A DNA stretch of 16,125 nucleotides, from assembly GCA_005239615.1 (NCBI GenBank), contig SBBR01000077.1, forward strand, positions 1 to 16,125, written 5' to 3'. The DNA comes from an archaeon. GTDB lineage: Archaea; Iainarchaeota; Iainarchaeia; Iainarchaeales; Iainarchaeaceae. How positions within the stretch are numbered: position 1 is the first letter of the stretch; each line of letters opens with the position of its first letter. The position numbers and the translations under genes are program-made. This document shows positions 1 to 7,390 of this stretch, piece after piece. Below the pieces are notes generated by a model. It had not been told where the DNA came from and did not search any database. It saw nothing but the letters and a program-made list of their open reading frames with translations.

Positions 1-1
1 A

Positions 2-205
2 TCCCTGCTCGCCGAGATGGTCAGAGGAAAGAAAATATCCGTAGCGAAAAAAATCACTGAAAAGGAGCTTTTTGCACAGCTCGGCAACATAATCCAGACG
101 CGCATCAAGTGCGCACTTCTCGGGCTCATTGTTCTGAAAAAAGGCATAGAGGAATATGAGAAGGCTGGGAGAAAGAGAGCCGAAGTGAGGGGGATAATAG
201 TTTAG
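2..205 (+). CDS. iscU: Fe-S cluster assembly scaffold, IscU/NifU N-terminal type (3' part only)
   Basis: The reading frame is open from the first bases of the window, so this is the C-terminal end of a gene that begins upstream. About 67 residues are visible, ending in TAG. The order 'SLLAEMVRGK', 'KKITEKEL', 'LGNI', 'RIKCALLGL', 'KKGIEEYEK' matches the end of IscU-type scaffolds. There, a helix with 'ELVxGKxxxEA' is followed by the last of the three cluster-binding cysteines (here in RIKCALL) and a final helix. Such proteins receive sulfur from a cysteine desulfurase and assemble [2Fe-2S]/[4Fe-4S] clusters in the cytoplasm. The first two ligand cysteines would lie outside the window, so activity cannot be judged. 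The internal ATG at 17 is an in-frame Met, not the true start. The family call rests on pattern recognition of the short C-terminus. Confidence 0.72.
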   Translation, partial: SLLAEMVRGKKISVAKKITEKELFAQLGNIIQTRIKCALLGLIVLKKGIEEYEKAGRKRAEVRGIIV

Positions 206-257
206 GACATTGGGAGGATTTATTCTTTGAAGACTTGAAAGGGGATGGGGTTTCAAA

Positions 258-371
258 ATGAAACTTTCTGCAATCATCATCGGCGTAAAAGACATTGAAA
301 AAGCAAAAGAAGTCTATATCCCTGTTTTTGGAATAACAATCACCTGGAGGGCAACTGACCTAGTGGGATAG
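258..371 (+). pseudogene. truncated VOC/glyoxalase-like gene start (37 codons)
   Basis: An ATG at 258 opens a 37-residue frame whose first 28 residues (MKLSAIIIGVKDIEKAKEVY, then IPVFGITI) have the typical opening of the vicinal-oxygen-chelate fold: a beta strand, 'VxDIEKAKxFY' helix, then 'VFGI'. VOC domains normally need about 110-130 residues, so this is only the first beta-alpha unit. The homology stops abruptly, the frame ends in TAG, and the following DNA is AT-rich. I read it as a gene truncated by deletion or by insertion of the AT-rich segment carrying the next gene. No second half is visible in any frame nearby. Function, if any, is presumably lost. Confidence 0.55.
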
Positions 372-441
372 GCTCTAAGTCCATATAGTTACTAGAACTA
401 ATAAATTTCTTAGAGAATTAGGCCAAAAATAAAAGCGTTAG

Positions 442-450
442 TTATTTATA
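442..450 (+). promoter_or_regulatory. TATA box of the five-helix membrane protein gene
   Basis: The sequence TTATTTATA is centred about 26 bp before the ATG at 472, the spacing expected for an archaeal leaderless transcript. It favours that ATG over the in-frame TTG at 451, which would lie upstream of the predicted transcript start. Confidence 0.5.
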
Positions 451-471
451 TTGAAAAATCATACTAAAGAC

Positions 472-1056
472 ATGTTTGACCCTGGCGGATTAGCAGGAGG
501 ATATGCCGCACTAGGCGGTGCTCTAGTCATACTACTTGTCTTTGGAACTATATTGATTACTCTACTACAGTCAATTATTCTGTCTGTGTTTTTTGCACGT
601 TCGAATTTTGTCCATTTAACAAAAGAAGAACCTTTACCAAAAAAAATTCTTAAAATATTAAAATTTGTTTTTCTTAATATTCCGATAAGTTTTTTTATAT
701 CAACTTTACTTGTGATTAGCATAGTACTCCTCGGGTGGAACTTTCCGTTAATTTCAGAGAACCAAGCACATTCTACTTTGTTCTTGGCTTTTCTAGTCAT
801 GATTCTACTTTCAATCTATATTCTATACAAAATTTTCAAAACAGAGGATATCCTACATTCATTATTAACAATCACCGGAATTTTTTTAGCTCTTTTTATA
901 ATTAATTCAATTGTTTTTGGTTTACTTATTTTTATTGGAGAGATAACTAATGCTGGCGGACCATTGATTTTGTATATATTATTTTTAATACTCGCCAATA
1001 TTGCAATATTTATTTATTGGGCATATTCAAAGTTTTTGAAAAAAGATATAAACTAG
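472..1056 (+). CDS. AT-rich five-helix membrane protein, unknown function
   Basis: I do not recognise this family. From ATG 472 it encodes 194 residues; a TTG at 451 would add seven, but the TATA box at 442-450 fits a leaderless start at 472. Five hydrophobic segments are evident, roughly residues 8-39, 60-84, 99-121, 131-156 and 163-188, separated by short polar loops. The third cytoplasm-like loop is Lys-rich, and the short C-terminus ends in basic residues (KFLKKDIN). There is no signal peptidase motif, no obvious catalytic motif and no cysteine pattern. Base composition is far more AT-rich than the neighbouring core genes (long A and T runs, A/T-ending codons), which suggests recent acquisition. 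It sits between a truncated VOC gene and a broken minus-strand ORF, so the whole 206-1325 interval looks like an accessory islet. A holin-like, small-transporter or immunity role cannot be told apart. Confidence 0.7.
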   Translation: MFDPGGLAGGYAALGGALVILLVFGTILITLLQSIILSVFFARSNFVHLTKEEPLPKKILKILKFVFLNIPISFFISTLLVISIVLLGWNFPLISENQAHSTLFLAFLVMILLSIYILYKIFKTEDILHSLLTITGIFLALFIINSIVFGLLIFIGEITNAGGPLILYILFLILANIAIFIYWAYSKFLKKDIN

Positions 1057-1068
1057 AGGGCGCCAAAG

Positions 1069-1242
1069 CTAATTCACAAGCGTAGAAACCTTTCTGCCGT
1101 TTGCCTTCAATATGGATTCGTACTTTCTCACAAGGGACTTGTTCTATTCCAAGAAAGAACCCTTGTAGAATCCCTCCCTATATTTCTCTGCGGCCTGAAT
1201 GCGCCAGTGATAAATTTTTTGAAATTTAGGGCCAGAATACAT
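1069..1242 (-). pseudogene. nonsense-interrupted short ORF, unknown family
   Basis: Reading the minus strand, an ATG at 1242 opens 'MYSGPKFQKIYHWRIQAAEK' and continues Lys/Glu/Tyr-rich to a TAG at 1146-1144. The same frame then runs on for 24 codons (NKSLVRKYESILKANGRKVS, then TLVN) to a second TAG at 1071-1069. Composition is protein-like on both sides of the first TAG, which a single change from CAG would produce. A TATA-like AAATATAAA (1269-1277, minus strand) lies about 30 bp upstream of the ATG, as for other genes here. I do not recognise the family. Either a 32-residue peptide is made or this is a decaying gene; other genes here end in TAG, so readthrough is unlikely to be general. Confidence 0.35.
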
Positions 1243-1325
1243 AATTGTTGTATTTGCCCCCCTCAAACAAATATAAACTTCAGTCTTTTGTCTTTCAATA
1301 ACAACGTATTTATTCTTAGTTCAAT

Positions 1326-2024
1326 TTATGGCATTCCGCCCTCGTCCTTGCCGGACGGAAATCCCGAGAGCAGCTCGCGCACAGCATACTCCTTGTCCTT
1401 CGCGCACACTATGCCGGAGGCCACAAAAACCCCCATGGTGCCCAGTTCAACGGCTTTAGAGACGTCCTGCGAATTTTTTATGCCGGCCCCTGTGATGACG
1501 GTTATTTTCGGGTTGATTTTGCGTATTGCCTTCACGGAATCCGAAATGAGTTCGGGCTTCGCTGTGCTGACGCTGATGTCCCCTCCAATGAGTTCAGGCG
1601 GCTCGACGGCAATGAATTCAGGGGCTGGAGAGAATGCGGCGATTTCCTTTGCGCGCGAGAGTGTTTCCGCACATACCATCGCCTTCAAGCCCACCTCACG
1701 GCACCTAGCGATTGTTGCCCTGATGGCGTCATTGTTGATTTTGTTCTCGGCATGGTTCAGGACTGTGCCAACGGCGCCCGCCTGTCTGAGTGCTTCTGGC
1801 AGGATTTTGCCAGTATTGGACCCGTATATTACCGGGTCACAGTGCTGTGCAAATACCCTGAGCGCCGAGCCCTTTGCAACTTCCTGCAGGTCAGGGGCTT
1901 GCACGACAGGAATAACCTCGACGTCCTCGGCGGAGAATGAGGAGAGGAGCTTCGCGAGCGAAAGGGCTTTCTTTCCGGTGCCTTCCTCGTAGGTCTTGAA
2001 GTTCACGAAGAGATAGTAAGGCAA
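1326..2024 (-). CDS. tpiA: triosephosphate isomerase (archaeal short type)
   Basis: Interconverts dihydroxyacetone phosphate and glyceraldehyde 3-phosphate in glycolysis/gluconeogenesis, in the cytoplasm. The beta-1 strand 'VNFKTYEEGTG' carries the substrate-binding Asn and Lys. 'LNHAE' holds the catalytic His. 'AVEPPELIGG' holds the catalytic Glu and flexible loop 6. The C-terminal 'VITGAGI' and 'GVFVASGIV' segments form the phosphate-binding region. At about 232 residues it has the shortened length typical of archaeal TIM rather than the ~250 of bacteria and eukaryotes. Start choice: the frame opens at a TTG at 2042, but the TTG at 2024 is preceded closely by GGTGGT. It also gives an N-terminus (PYYLFVNFKTY) of family-typical length, and a TATA-like CTTTAAAA at 2059-2066 predicts transcription from about 2036. 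The gene is transcribed divergently from relA. Confidence 0.9.
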   Translation of the reverse strand: MPYYLFVNFKTYEEGTGKKALSLAKLLSSFSAEDVEVIPVVQAPDLQEVAKGSALRVFAQHCDPVIYGSNTGKILPEALRQAGAVGTVLNHAENKINNDAIRATIARCREVGLKAMVCAETLSRAKEIAAFSPAPEFIAVEPPELIGGDISVSTAKPELISDSVKAIRKINPKITVITGAGIKNSQDVSKAVELGTMGVFVASGIVCAKDKEYAVRELLSGFPSGKDEGGMP

Positions 2025-2058
2025 TAAACCACCATACGACAAGATGAATGGGCGAAGG

Positions 2059-2066
2059 TTTTAAAG
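2059..2066 (-). promoter_or_regulatory. TATA-like box for tpiA
   Basis: CTTTAAAA on the minus strand predicts transcription starting near 2036, just upstream of the GGTGGT-preceded TTG at 2024 and downstream of the alternative TTG at 2042. Confidence 0.35.
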
Positions 2067-2171
2067 TAATGGAGTGTGTGGAAAACTAAAGAATATTAAA
2101 GCGTGGCAAACGCCCGTCTTGACCGAATTGGTTTTGGCCTTTACACGGCTTAAAATCATCTGAAGGTAACC

Positions 2172-2180
2172 ATAAAATAG
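2172..2180 (+). promoter_or_regulatory. TATA box for relA
   Basis: ATAAAATAG is centred 26 bp upstream of the relA ATG at 2202, implying a leaderless transcript. No Shine-Dalgarno sequence precedes that ATG (the adjacent bases are a T run), which agrees. Confidence 0.5.
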
Positions 2181-2201
2181 GTTTTCAGATAAGGGTTTTT
2201 T

Positions 2202-4064
2202 ATGGAAAGCCAAGGTGTTGGGGAACTGGCAGGGCTCTACGCGAAAGCGTTCGGGGACGACGGGAAAATACAGAGGGCGCTAGAAATGCTGTCCTTTGCC
2301 CTCAAGGAGAATGGCGAACAGGAAGCTTACATGCGTCACAACATGGCTGTGGCAGCCACCATGTTCGGCCTCGGGTTTGACAGGAACGCGGTTCTGGCGG
2401 GTCTGCTGCACAACGCCCAGAGGATAGGTGTGCCTATTGAGGCAGTCGCTAAGGAATTTGGCCGGTCTGTATTGGAACTCATTGAGCAACAGGAAAGGTT
2501 CGAGAGGGCCCTCGGCTACAAGGCAGAGGACATGGAAAGCACGAGGAAAAAGATTCTCGCGGTCCTCTCGGCAAGCCCAGTTGCGGTCATACTCCAGCTG
2601 GCCGAGGCGCTGGACAAGATAAGGAACATCGGCGAGGTGCCGAGCGGGGAAAGGGTAAAGTTCATAGAAGAGGTGAAGGAGCTGTACGCGCCGCTCAGCC
2701 ACAAGCTCGGCATTTACCCCATAAGCTCCGAGATGAGTGAGCTCGCTTTCAGGATGGAACAGCCGGAGGCTTACGAAAAAATCCTCGCTGCAATAGGCGA
2801 GACAACGAGGAAGGCCGACGCCAGCATACGCCGGACGAGGGAGGAACTCGAGGCGAGCCTCAAAGCGGCAGGCATTGACGTTGCTATCCACGGGAGGGTG
2901 AAGACCGTTTACAGCACCTACAGCAAGATGAAGAGGAAAGGTGTTGGTATAAACAAGGTGTATGACCTGGTCGCAATCAGGCTGGTGGTGGGCACGGAGA
3001 AGGAATGCTACGAGGCGCTTGGCATAGTGCACAGCCTCTGGAAACCAATCCCAGGGGAATTCGACGACTACATCGCGAAGCCAAAGGAGAACGGCTACCG
3101 CTCGCTCCACACGAGCGTCTTCGTGGAGGACATGACGCCAGTGGAAATCCAGATAAGGACAAAGGAGATGCACGACTTTGCGGAATTCGGGATTGCGTCG
3201 CACTGGGCGTATAAGGGCGGCAAGGCCGACACGAGGCACGACAAGAAAATCGAGTGGATAAAGCAGCTCATTGAGTGGGAAAAAGGCAAGGAGGAGAAAG
3301 CCGAAATGGACATCTTCGGGAAGGAGGTGTTTGCGATGACGCCAAAAGGGGAGGTAATACAGCTCCCGTTCGGCGCTACCGTGCTCGACTTCGGGTATGC
3401 AGTGCACTCAGACCTTGGCGACAGGTGCCAGGGGGCAAAGGTGAACGGCATCATGGTGTCGCTGAACACGATGATAAGGAACGGGGATGTCGTGGAGGTG
3501 GTTACTAGCGCCAAGCAGGAACCCAAAGCTGGATGGTTAGGGTTCGTCAAGACAGCCAAGGCAAGGCAGAAGATAAGGGCGAGACTGAAGCTGAACGTGC
3601 CCTCTGAGGCAGGAGTGAAGAAAATGGCACCACAAGTCGGCCGCGGAATGACCACCAGCGACAGGAAGATAAGACTCGCAAAGTGCTGTTTGCCAGTACC
3701 AGGAGACGAGATAATCGGGTTCAGGACCACCAAGAGGAAAATAGCCGTGCACAGGTCTGACTGCCAGCAGGCCAAGAAAATGGGCGGGAAGGTTGATGTT
3801 TACTGGGGCGGTGGCACCGGGGAGTACGAGGCAGAGATAATTGTAGAGGCCGTGGACAGGAGCGGGATGCTGAAAGACATCCTCGGCATTTTTTCGGGAA
3901 AGAAGGTCAGGGTGAAGTCCACGAGCGCCAAATCAGGGGCGCAGAACAACATTACCTGCACGTTCGGCATTGCAGTAAAAAACCTCACCCAACTGGATGA
4001 TGTTACCAGGAACATCAGGGGCTTGAAGGGTATAACCGCAGTATACAGGCAGCAAGCCACATGA
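2202..4064 (+). CDS. relA: RelA/SpoT-family (p)ppGpp synthetase with degenerate hydrolase domain
   Basis: A 620-residue long RSH protein; the family transfers pyrophosphate from ATP to GDP/GTP to make the alarmone (p)ppGpp. Domains in order: HD hydrolase-like domain (~40-190), synthetase (~225-340), TGS (~371-435), zinc-finger/CC region with LAKCCLP (493-499) and HRSDC (517-521), and ACT (~541-618). The synthetase keeps family motifs: 'YSKMKRKG', 'IRLVV', 'EFDDYIAKPKENGYRSLHT' (from 286) and 'VEIQIRT' with catalytic Glu315. EFDD is the EXDD signature of RelA-type monofunctional synthetases rather than the RXKD of bifunctional Rel. The hydrolase centre is damaged: the HD motif reads His70-Asn71, the following catalytic ED pair is missing, and the LADRLHN motif reads LAEALDKIRN. 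I infer synthesis without hydrolysis. The start is supported by a TATA box at 2172-2180. Long RSH proteins are mainly bacterial, so lateral transfer is plausible. Confidence 0.92.
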   Translation: MESQGVGELAGLYAKAFGDDGKIQRALEMLSFALKENGEQEAYMRHNMAVAATMFGLGFDRNAVLAGLLHNAQRIGVPIEAVAKEFGRSVLELIEQQERFERALGYKAEDMESTRKKILAVLSASPVAVILQLAEALDKIRNIGEVPSGERVKFIEEVKELYAPLSHKLGIYPISSEMSELAFRMEQPEAYEKILAAIGETTRKADASIRRTREELEASLKAAGIDVAIHGRVKTVYSTYSKMKRKGVGINKVYDLVAIRLVVGTEKECYEALGIVHSLWKPIPGEFDDYIAKPKENGYRSLHTSVFVEDMTPVEIQIRTKEMHDFAEFGIASHWAYKGGKADTRHDKKIEWIKQLIEWEKGKEEKAEMDIFGKEVFAMTPKGEVIQLPFGATVLDFGYAVHSDLGDRCQGAKVNGIMVSLNTMIRNGDVVEVVTSAKQEPKAGWLGFVKTAKARQKIRARLKLNVPSEAGVKKMAPQVGRGMTTSDRKIRLAKCCLPVPGDEIIGFRTTKRKIAVHRSDCQQAKKMGGKVDVYWGGGTGEYEAEIIVEAVDRSGMLKDILGIFSGKKVRVKSTSAKSGAQNNITCTFGIAVKNLTQLDDVTRNIRGLKGITAVYRQQAT

Positions 4065-4098
4065 CATGCAGATGCCACTGTGGCTCACGTCCGATTTA

Positions 4099-4115
4099 TG
4101 GGCGGCGGCCGCCCA
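4099..4115. terminator. GC-rich hairpin between convergent relA and permease genes
   Basis: TGGGCGG and CCGCCCA form a 7-bp perfect stem with a CGG loop, placed in the 56-bp gap between two convergent stop codons. No clear T tract follows on either strand, so a role in transcription end formation is only suggested by position. Confidence 0.3.
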
Positions 4116-4120
4116 GATTG

Positions 4121-5248
4121 TCACTCAGTGCGCAGCGCCTCTACAGGGTCCATCCGAGAGGCGATGAAGGCTGGGTAGATGCCTCCAAGCACGCCCACCG
4201 CAACAGCGCCGAGGAACGAACCCAGCATGAGTTCCGGCGTGACAACAGTGGTGAGACCGAAACCTTCCACTGCTGAAGAGCCTAGGTAGCCTATGGTTAC
4301 GCCGAAGAGGCCGCCGATTGCACCCACGAAGAGGGATTCGTAGAGAATCATCTTCATCACATTGCCATTGGTCCAGCCAACCGCTTTCAACGCGCCAATC
4401 TCCCTGAAACGCTCAAGCACGCTCATTAGCATCGTATTGATTATCCCCACGGCAGCCACTATGGATGCAATCGACGCAACTATAAGGACTAGTGCTGTTA
4501 TGCTGTCGAACACCTGGCCGAACTGCGCCGAGAAATCACTCAGGGTCCTAGCCTTCACCTTGTCGCCGTAAATCAGGTTAATCCTCTCCGCAATCTGCCT
4601 GTCCTCCTTGGGGTTCACTATGGTGGCGTTGAGGTAACTCACCTTACCTTTCGGAAAACCAGTAGACTCACGCGCATCATCAATTTGGAGGAGGATTGAG
4701 TTGTCGAGCAGGTCTGAGCCCGTCGTGTAGATGCCGACAATCCTGAAGCTTGTGTCGTTGACCTTTATCTTCGAGCCGAGGAACTTGTCATAATCACCCT
4801 TAACCTTTTTCCCTATCAGCGCGATGCCCCTGTCACCCGCCCTGAAGTCCCTGCCTTCTAGGAGCTCGCCTTGGAAGCCTGAGGACTCGGCCTTCGCAAC
4901 CCTGTCAACGTCAATGCCGAGAACCCTCGTGCCATTGAACGCCTGCTGTTTTCCATCAATGGTGCGCGCGACCTGAATTATGTTCCCTACCGCGACCTTG
5001 ACGCCCTGTACCTTCTCAATCTTCCCTATCCACTCTTCGTCGAACTGGCTGAAGGTGGGATCGCCTGCCTTCAGTGGGCCGATCCTCACACCCTGCGCCT
5101 TACTGAACGCATCCTTAATCTCGAACCTGATGCCGTCGATGACCGAGACAAGCACTATGAGCGAAGCCACTCCCAGCACTATTCCGAACACTGCGAGCGC
5201 GGTCCTCGTCTTGTGCCTCGTGAGGTTCAAGAGGCCAATTTTCAGCAT
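4121..5248 (-). CDS. MacB/FtsX-family ABC transporter permease A
   Basis: Membrane subunit of a MacB/LolCDE-like ABC system, which in this family moves or extracts substrates by mechanotransmission rather than through a classic channel. From ATG 5248 it has 375 residues. One N-terminal helix (~17-39, after the basic LTRHKTRT) is followed by a large extracellular MacB_PCD-like domain (~40-245). Three C-terminal helices (~251-276, 300-325, 341-363) follow, with the coupling segment 'ERFREIGALKAVGWTN' (279-294), and the protein ends in PVEALRTE. The frame extends upstream to 5353, but ATG 5248 is preceded by GGAGTG at suitable spacing and aligns with the sister permease start (MLK). It lies 117 bp downstream of the ATPase gene on the same strand. 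An 89-bp stretch at 4338-4426 is nearly identical to permease B. The substrate cannot be deduced. Confidence 0.88.
   Translation of the reverse strand: MLKIGLLNLTRHKTRTALAVFGIVLGVASLIVLVSVIDGIRFEIKDAFSKAQGVRIGPLKAGDPTFSQFDEEWIGKIEKVQGVKVAVGNIIQVARTIDGKQQAFNGTRVLGIDVDRVAKAESSGFQGELLEGRDFRAGDRGIALIGKKVKGDYDKFLGSKIKVNDTSFRIVGIYTTGSDLLDNSILLQIDDARESTGFPKGKVSYLNATIVNPKEDRQIAERINLIYGDKVKARTLSDFSAQFGQVFDSITALVLIVASIASIVAAVGIINTMLMSVLERFREIGALKAVGWTNGNVMKMILYESLFVGAIGGLFGVTIGYLGSSAVEGFGLTTVVTPELMLGSFLGAVAVGVLGGIYPAFIASRMDPVEALRTE
4338..4426. repeat. near-identical 89-bp tract, copy 1 (in permease A)
   Basis: Matches 6439-6527 in direct orientation with only two mismatches (4361 and 4363), both within one codon (AAT versus GAC). 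It encodes the FtsX coupling region. The remaining parts of the two genes are much more diverged, so the tract has sharp borders. Confidence 0.9.
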
Positions 5249-5365
5249 GCCGACACACTCCGCGCAATAAGCACTTTCCACAAGGCATCCCCAATGCATC
5301 TTGGCCTCAGGCGCCACGAAGCGTTTGCCCTGCGCCAGTGCCCCAAGCACCACAAAAAGCCGGCC

Positions 5366-6217
5366 CTACACGCTGAGTTCATGCTCACCACCGCCCTTTG
5401 CGCCCTGGTTTTCTATGCGCGTTATGCTGCCGTCAAGGAGGAACACCTTCCGCGTTGCGTAATCGAGGAGTGACTGGTCGTGCGTGACGAGGACAAAAGT
5501 CTTGCCGTCAACCTTGTTGAGGCGGTGCATGAGCTCAATCACCTGCCTGCCTGTCATCGAGTCAAGGTTGCCTGTCGGCTCGTCAGCGAATATTATCTCG
5601 GGGTCATTGATGAGCGCCCTTGCTATGGAAACGCGCTGGCGCTGCCCCCCTGAGAGCTCATCGGGCTTGTGCAGCAGCCTGTTGCCGAGGCCGACCTTCC
5701 TGAGAAGCTCTATAGCCCTTTCTTCAAGGCGCTCCTTGTTGCCCGTCAATGGTTCAGTAGGAGCGAGTACGTTCTCGAGGGCGCTGAGAGTTGGAATAAG
5801 ATTGAAGTTCTGGAAAATGAAGCCTATTTTATTTCGCCTCAGCATAGCGAGGTGCCAATCATCTAGAACGCTGATGTCGCTGCCGTCGAAAAAAACCTTG
5901 CCGGAAGTAGGGTGGTCGAGCGTCCCCATGATGTGCATGAGGGTGCTCTTGCCGGAGCCGGAAGGACCGACAATCACCATGAAGTCCCCCTTGTGCACGG
6001 AAATGGACACGCCCGCAAGCGCGTTCACCGTTGTCTCGCCCATCACGTATTGTTTTGTGGCGTCCTGAAGCTCCACAAAAATTTCTTTGCCGTCGCCCGG
6101 CACCGGCCTTGCATGCTCGGCACGGGTTTTCCTTCCTCCAGGGCCCATCAGGCCATGGGGTACACTGCCTGGCGGCCTGTTGCCGCCAGAATCCTGCCAG
6201 AATTTTTTTTGCGCCAT
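5366..6217 (-). CDS. ABC transporter ATPase, MacB/LolD type
   Basis: Cytoplasmic nucleotide-binding subunit that powers the flanking permeases. All ABC motifs are present in its 283 residues: Walker A GPSGSGKST (84-92), Q-loop Gln136, signature LSGGQ (188-192), Walker B IIFADEP (208-214), D-loop NLDS (217-220) and switch His246. 'SALENVLAP' and 'FADEPTGNLDS' are typical of the MacB/LolD/FtsE branch. The first ~45 residues are an unusual Gly/Pro/Arg-rich extension before the conserved 'IFVELQDATKQY'. ATG 6217 starts five bases from the permease B stop codon, with GAGGTCGTGAT just upstream, so translational coupling is likely. A run of eight A residues near codons 3-6 could be prone to slippage. 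A shorter protein from Met24 (6148) is possible but has no clear ribosome-binding site. Confidence 0.92.
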   Translation of the reverse strand: MAQKKFWQDSGGNRPPGSVPHGLMGPGGRKTRAEHARPVPGDGKEIFVELQDATKQYVMGETTVNALAGVSISVHKGDFMVIVGPSGSGKSTLMHIMGTLDHPTSGKVFFDGSDISVLDDWHLAMLRRNKIGFIFQNFNLIPTLSALENVLAPTEPLTGNKERLEERAIELLRKVGLGNRLLHKPDELSGGQRQRVSIARALINDPEIIFADEPTGNLDSMTGRQVIELMHRLNKVDGKTFVLVTHDQSLLDYATRKVFLLDGSITRIENQGAKGGGEHELSV

Positions 6218-6221
6218 CGCA

Positions 6222-7358
6222 TCACGACCTCAGGGCCTCAATTGGTGAAAGGCTCGCTGCCCTATAAGCTGGGTAAATGCCGGCGGCAATACCAAGGCAG
6301 ACGGCAAAGCCCAGAGTGGAGAGTACCAGGACCGCGGACACCTTATAGTTTACGCCCGCAATAATGTGCAGCAGCGAATCCACTCCAAAGCCGAGAGCAA
6401 TGCCGAGAACCCCACCGATTAGGCCCATGAACAGCGACTCGTAGAGAATCATCTTCATCACGTCGCCATTGGTCCAGCCAACCGCTTTCAACGCGCCAAT
6501 CTCCCTGAAACGCTCAAGCACGCTCATGAGGATTGTGTTAGCGATGCCTATGCCAGCAACAACGCTCGAGACGAGGGCGATCACAATCGCGAGGAGGCGG
6601 AGGTTTCCCACTATGCCGGTGAACTGCTCTGAGAGGTCAGCCTGTGTCTGCGCCCGGAGTTCATCGCCGAACTTGAGCCTTATCAGCTCAGCCACCCTCT
6701 TGTCAGCTGTTGTGTCAGAGAGAAGAACCGTGAAGGAGCTTACCTTTCCCTGCGGGAAAGAACTTAATTCACGGGCTTCCTCGAGGTTCATTACGATAAT
6801 GTTCGAGGTGAGGTCACTCTCACCCTTCAGTATGCCCTTGACCTTGTAGACCTTGTCGTCAATCCTTATGCTCGAGCCCACGAACTTTAGCCTGTCCTTC
6901 GCGAGCTTCCCACCTATCATCACCTGCCCTGAATCCGAGGAGCGGAGAAGCGAACCCTTGTCTAGGTCCTCGAGCCAGCCCTTGGCTCCGGAGGCATAGT
7001 ACTTTCCGACGTCGAGGCCATAGATGTAAATCGGGTTGAAGGAAGCGGCGCTGACGCCTTCGCCATCAACCCTCTCTGGAAGGTGCCAGATCTCGGGGAT
7101 GACCGTCTTCACGCCGGGCGTAGATGATAGCTTCTGGCTGAAGAAAGAATCCACTTTCGAGAGGGACTGATCGAGCGAGTCCTTCTCAGAAACAATTATG
7201 CCCTTGAACTGGCTCAGGACCTCATCGAACTGCGCGGTGAAGCCGTCCACCAAGGACACCAGCACTATAATGGCCGCCACGCCAATGGCTATGCCGGAAA
7301 CCGAGAGGAACGTCCTCGTCTTCCTCCTGAAGAGGTTCAGGAACGATAGCTTGAGCAT
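6222..7358 (-). CDS. MacB/FtsX-family ABC transporter permease B
   Basis: Paralogue of permease A, 378 residues from ATG 7358. It has an N-terminal basic segment (NLFRRKTRT) and helix (~17-39), an extracellular MacB_PCD-like domain (~40-245), then three helices around 253-280, 302-326 and 340-366, ending in SPIEALRS. The coupling segment 'ERFREIGALKAVGWTN' is identical to that in permease A, whereas the extracellular domain differs strongly. Start choice: ATG 7358 follows GGTGGG six bases upstream, and a TATA-like TTAAATATG at ~7391-7399 predicts transcription from about 7369. The frame upstream to 7394 lies before that point and is discarded. It is probably the first gene of a permease-ATPase-permease operon. 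Two different permeases suggest a heterodimeric membrane unit with two copies of the shared ATPase (inference). Confidence 0.88.
   Translation of the reverse strand: MLKLSFLNLFRRKTRTFLSVSGIAIGVAAIIVLVSLVDGFTAQFDEVLSQFKGIIVSEKDSLDQSLSKVDSFFSQKLSSTPGVKTVIPEIWHLPERVDGEGVSAASFNPIYIYGLDVGKYYASGAKGWLEDLDKGSLLRSSDSGQVMIGGKLAKDRLKFVGSSIRIDDKVYKVKGILKGESDLTSNIIVMNLEEARELSSFPQGKVSSFTVLLSDTTADKRVAELIRLKFGDELRAQTQADLSEQFTGIVGNLRLLAIVIALVSSVVAGIGIANTILMSVLERFREIGALKAVGWTNGDVMKMILYESLFMGLIGGVLGIALGFGVDSLLHIIAGVNYKVSAVLVLSTLGFAVCLGIAAGIYPAYRAASLSPIEALRS
6439..6527. repeat. near-identical 89-bp tract, copy 2 (in permease B)
   Basis: Partner of 4338-4426, offset by exactly 2101 bp and in the same orientation. 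Synonymous positions are conserved throughout the tract, which protein-level selection alone does not readily explain. Confidence 0.9.
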
Positions 7359-7390
7359 GCGCAACCCACCCCAAAAACCTCGGCGGCAAA

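Noticed and set aside
1069..1146. TAG read as pyrrolysine in the broken minus-strand ORF
   Set aside because: Several ordinary genes here (the IscU-type gene, the membrane protein, the ABC ATPase, the KaiC-like gene) end in TAG, and no pyrrolysine machinery or insertion element is visible.
1207..1992. 261-codon plus-strand open frame
   Set aside because: Antisense to tpiA, whose catalytic motifs are clear; the Ser/Ala/Thr-rich product has no domain pattern.
2280..3407. Long minus-strand open frame (375 codons) opposite relA
   Set aside because: It lies entirely antisense to a gene with strong domain evidence, shows no recognisable motifs and reflects the codon bias of the GC-rich plus-strand gene.
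5249..5353. Upstream extension of permease A (35 residues)
   Set aside because: ATG 5248 has a good ribosome-binding site and matches the sister permease start; the extension is not membrane-like and has no counterpart.
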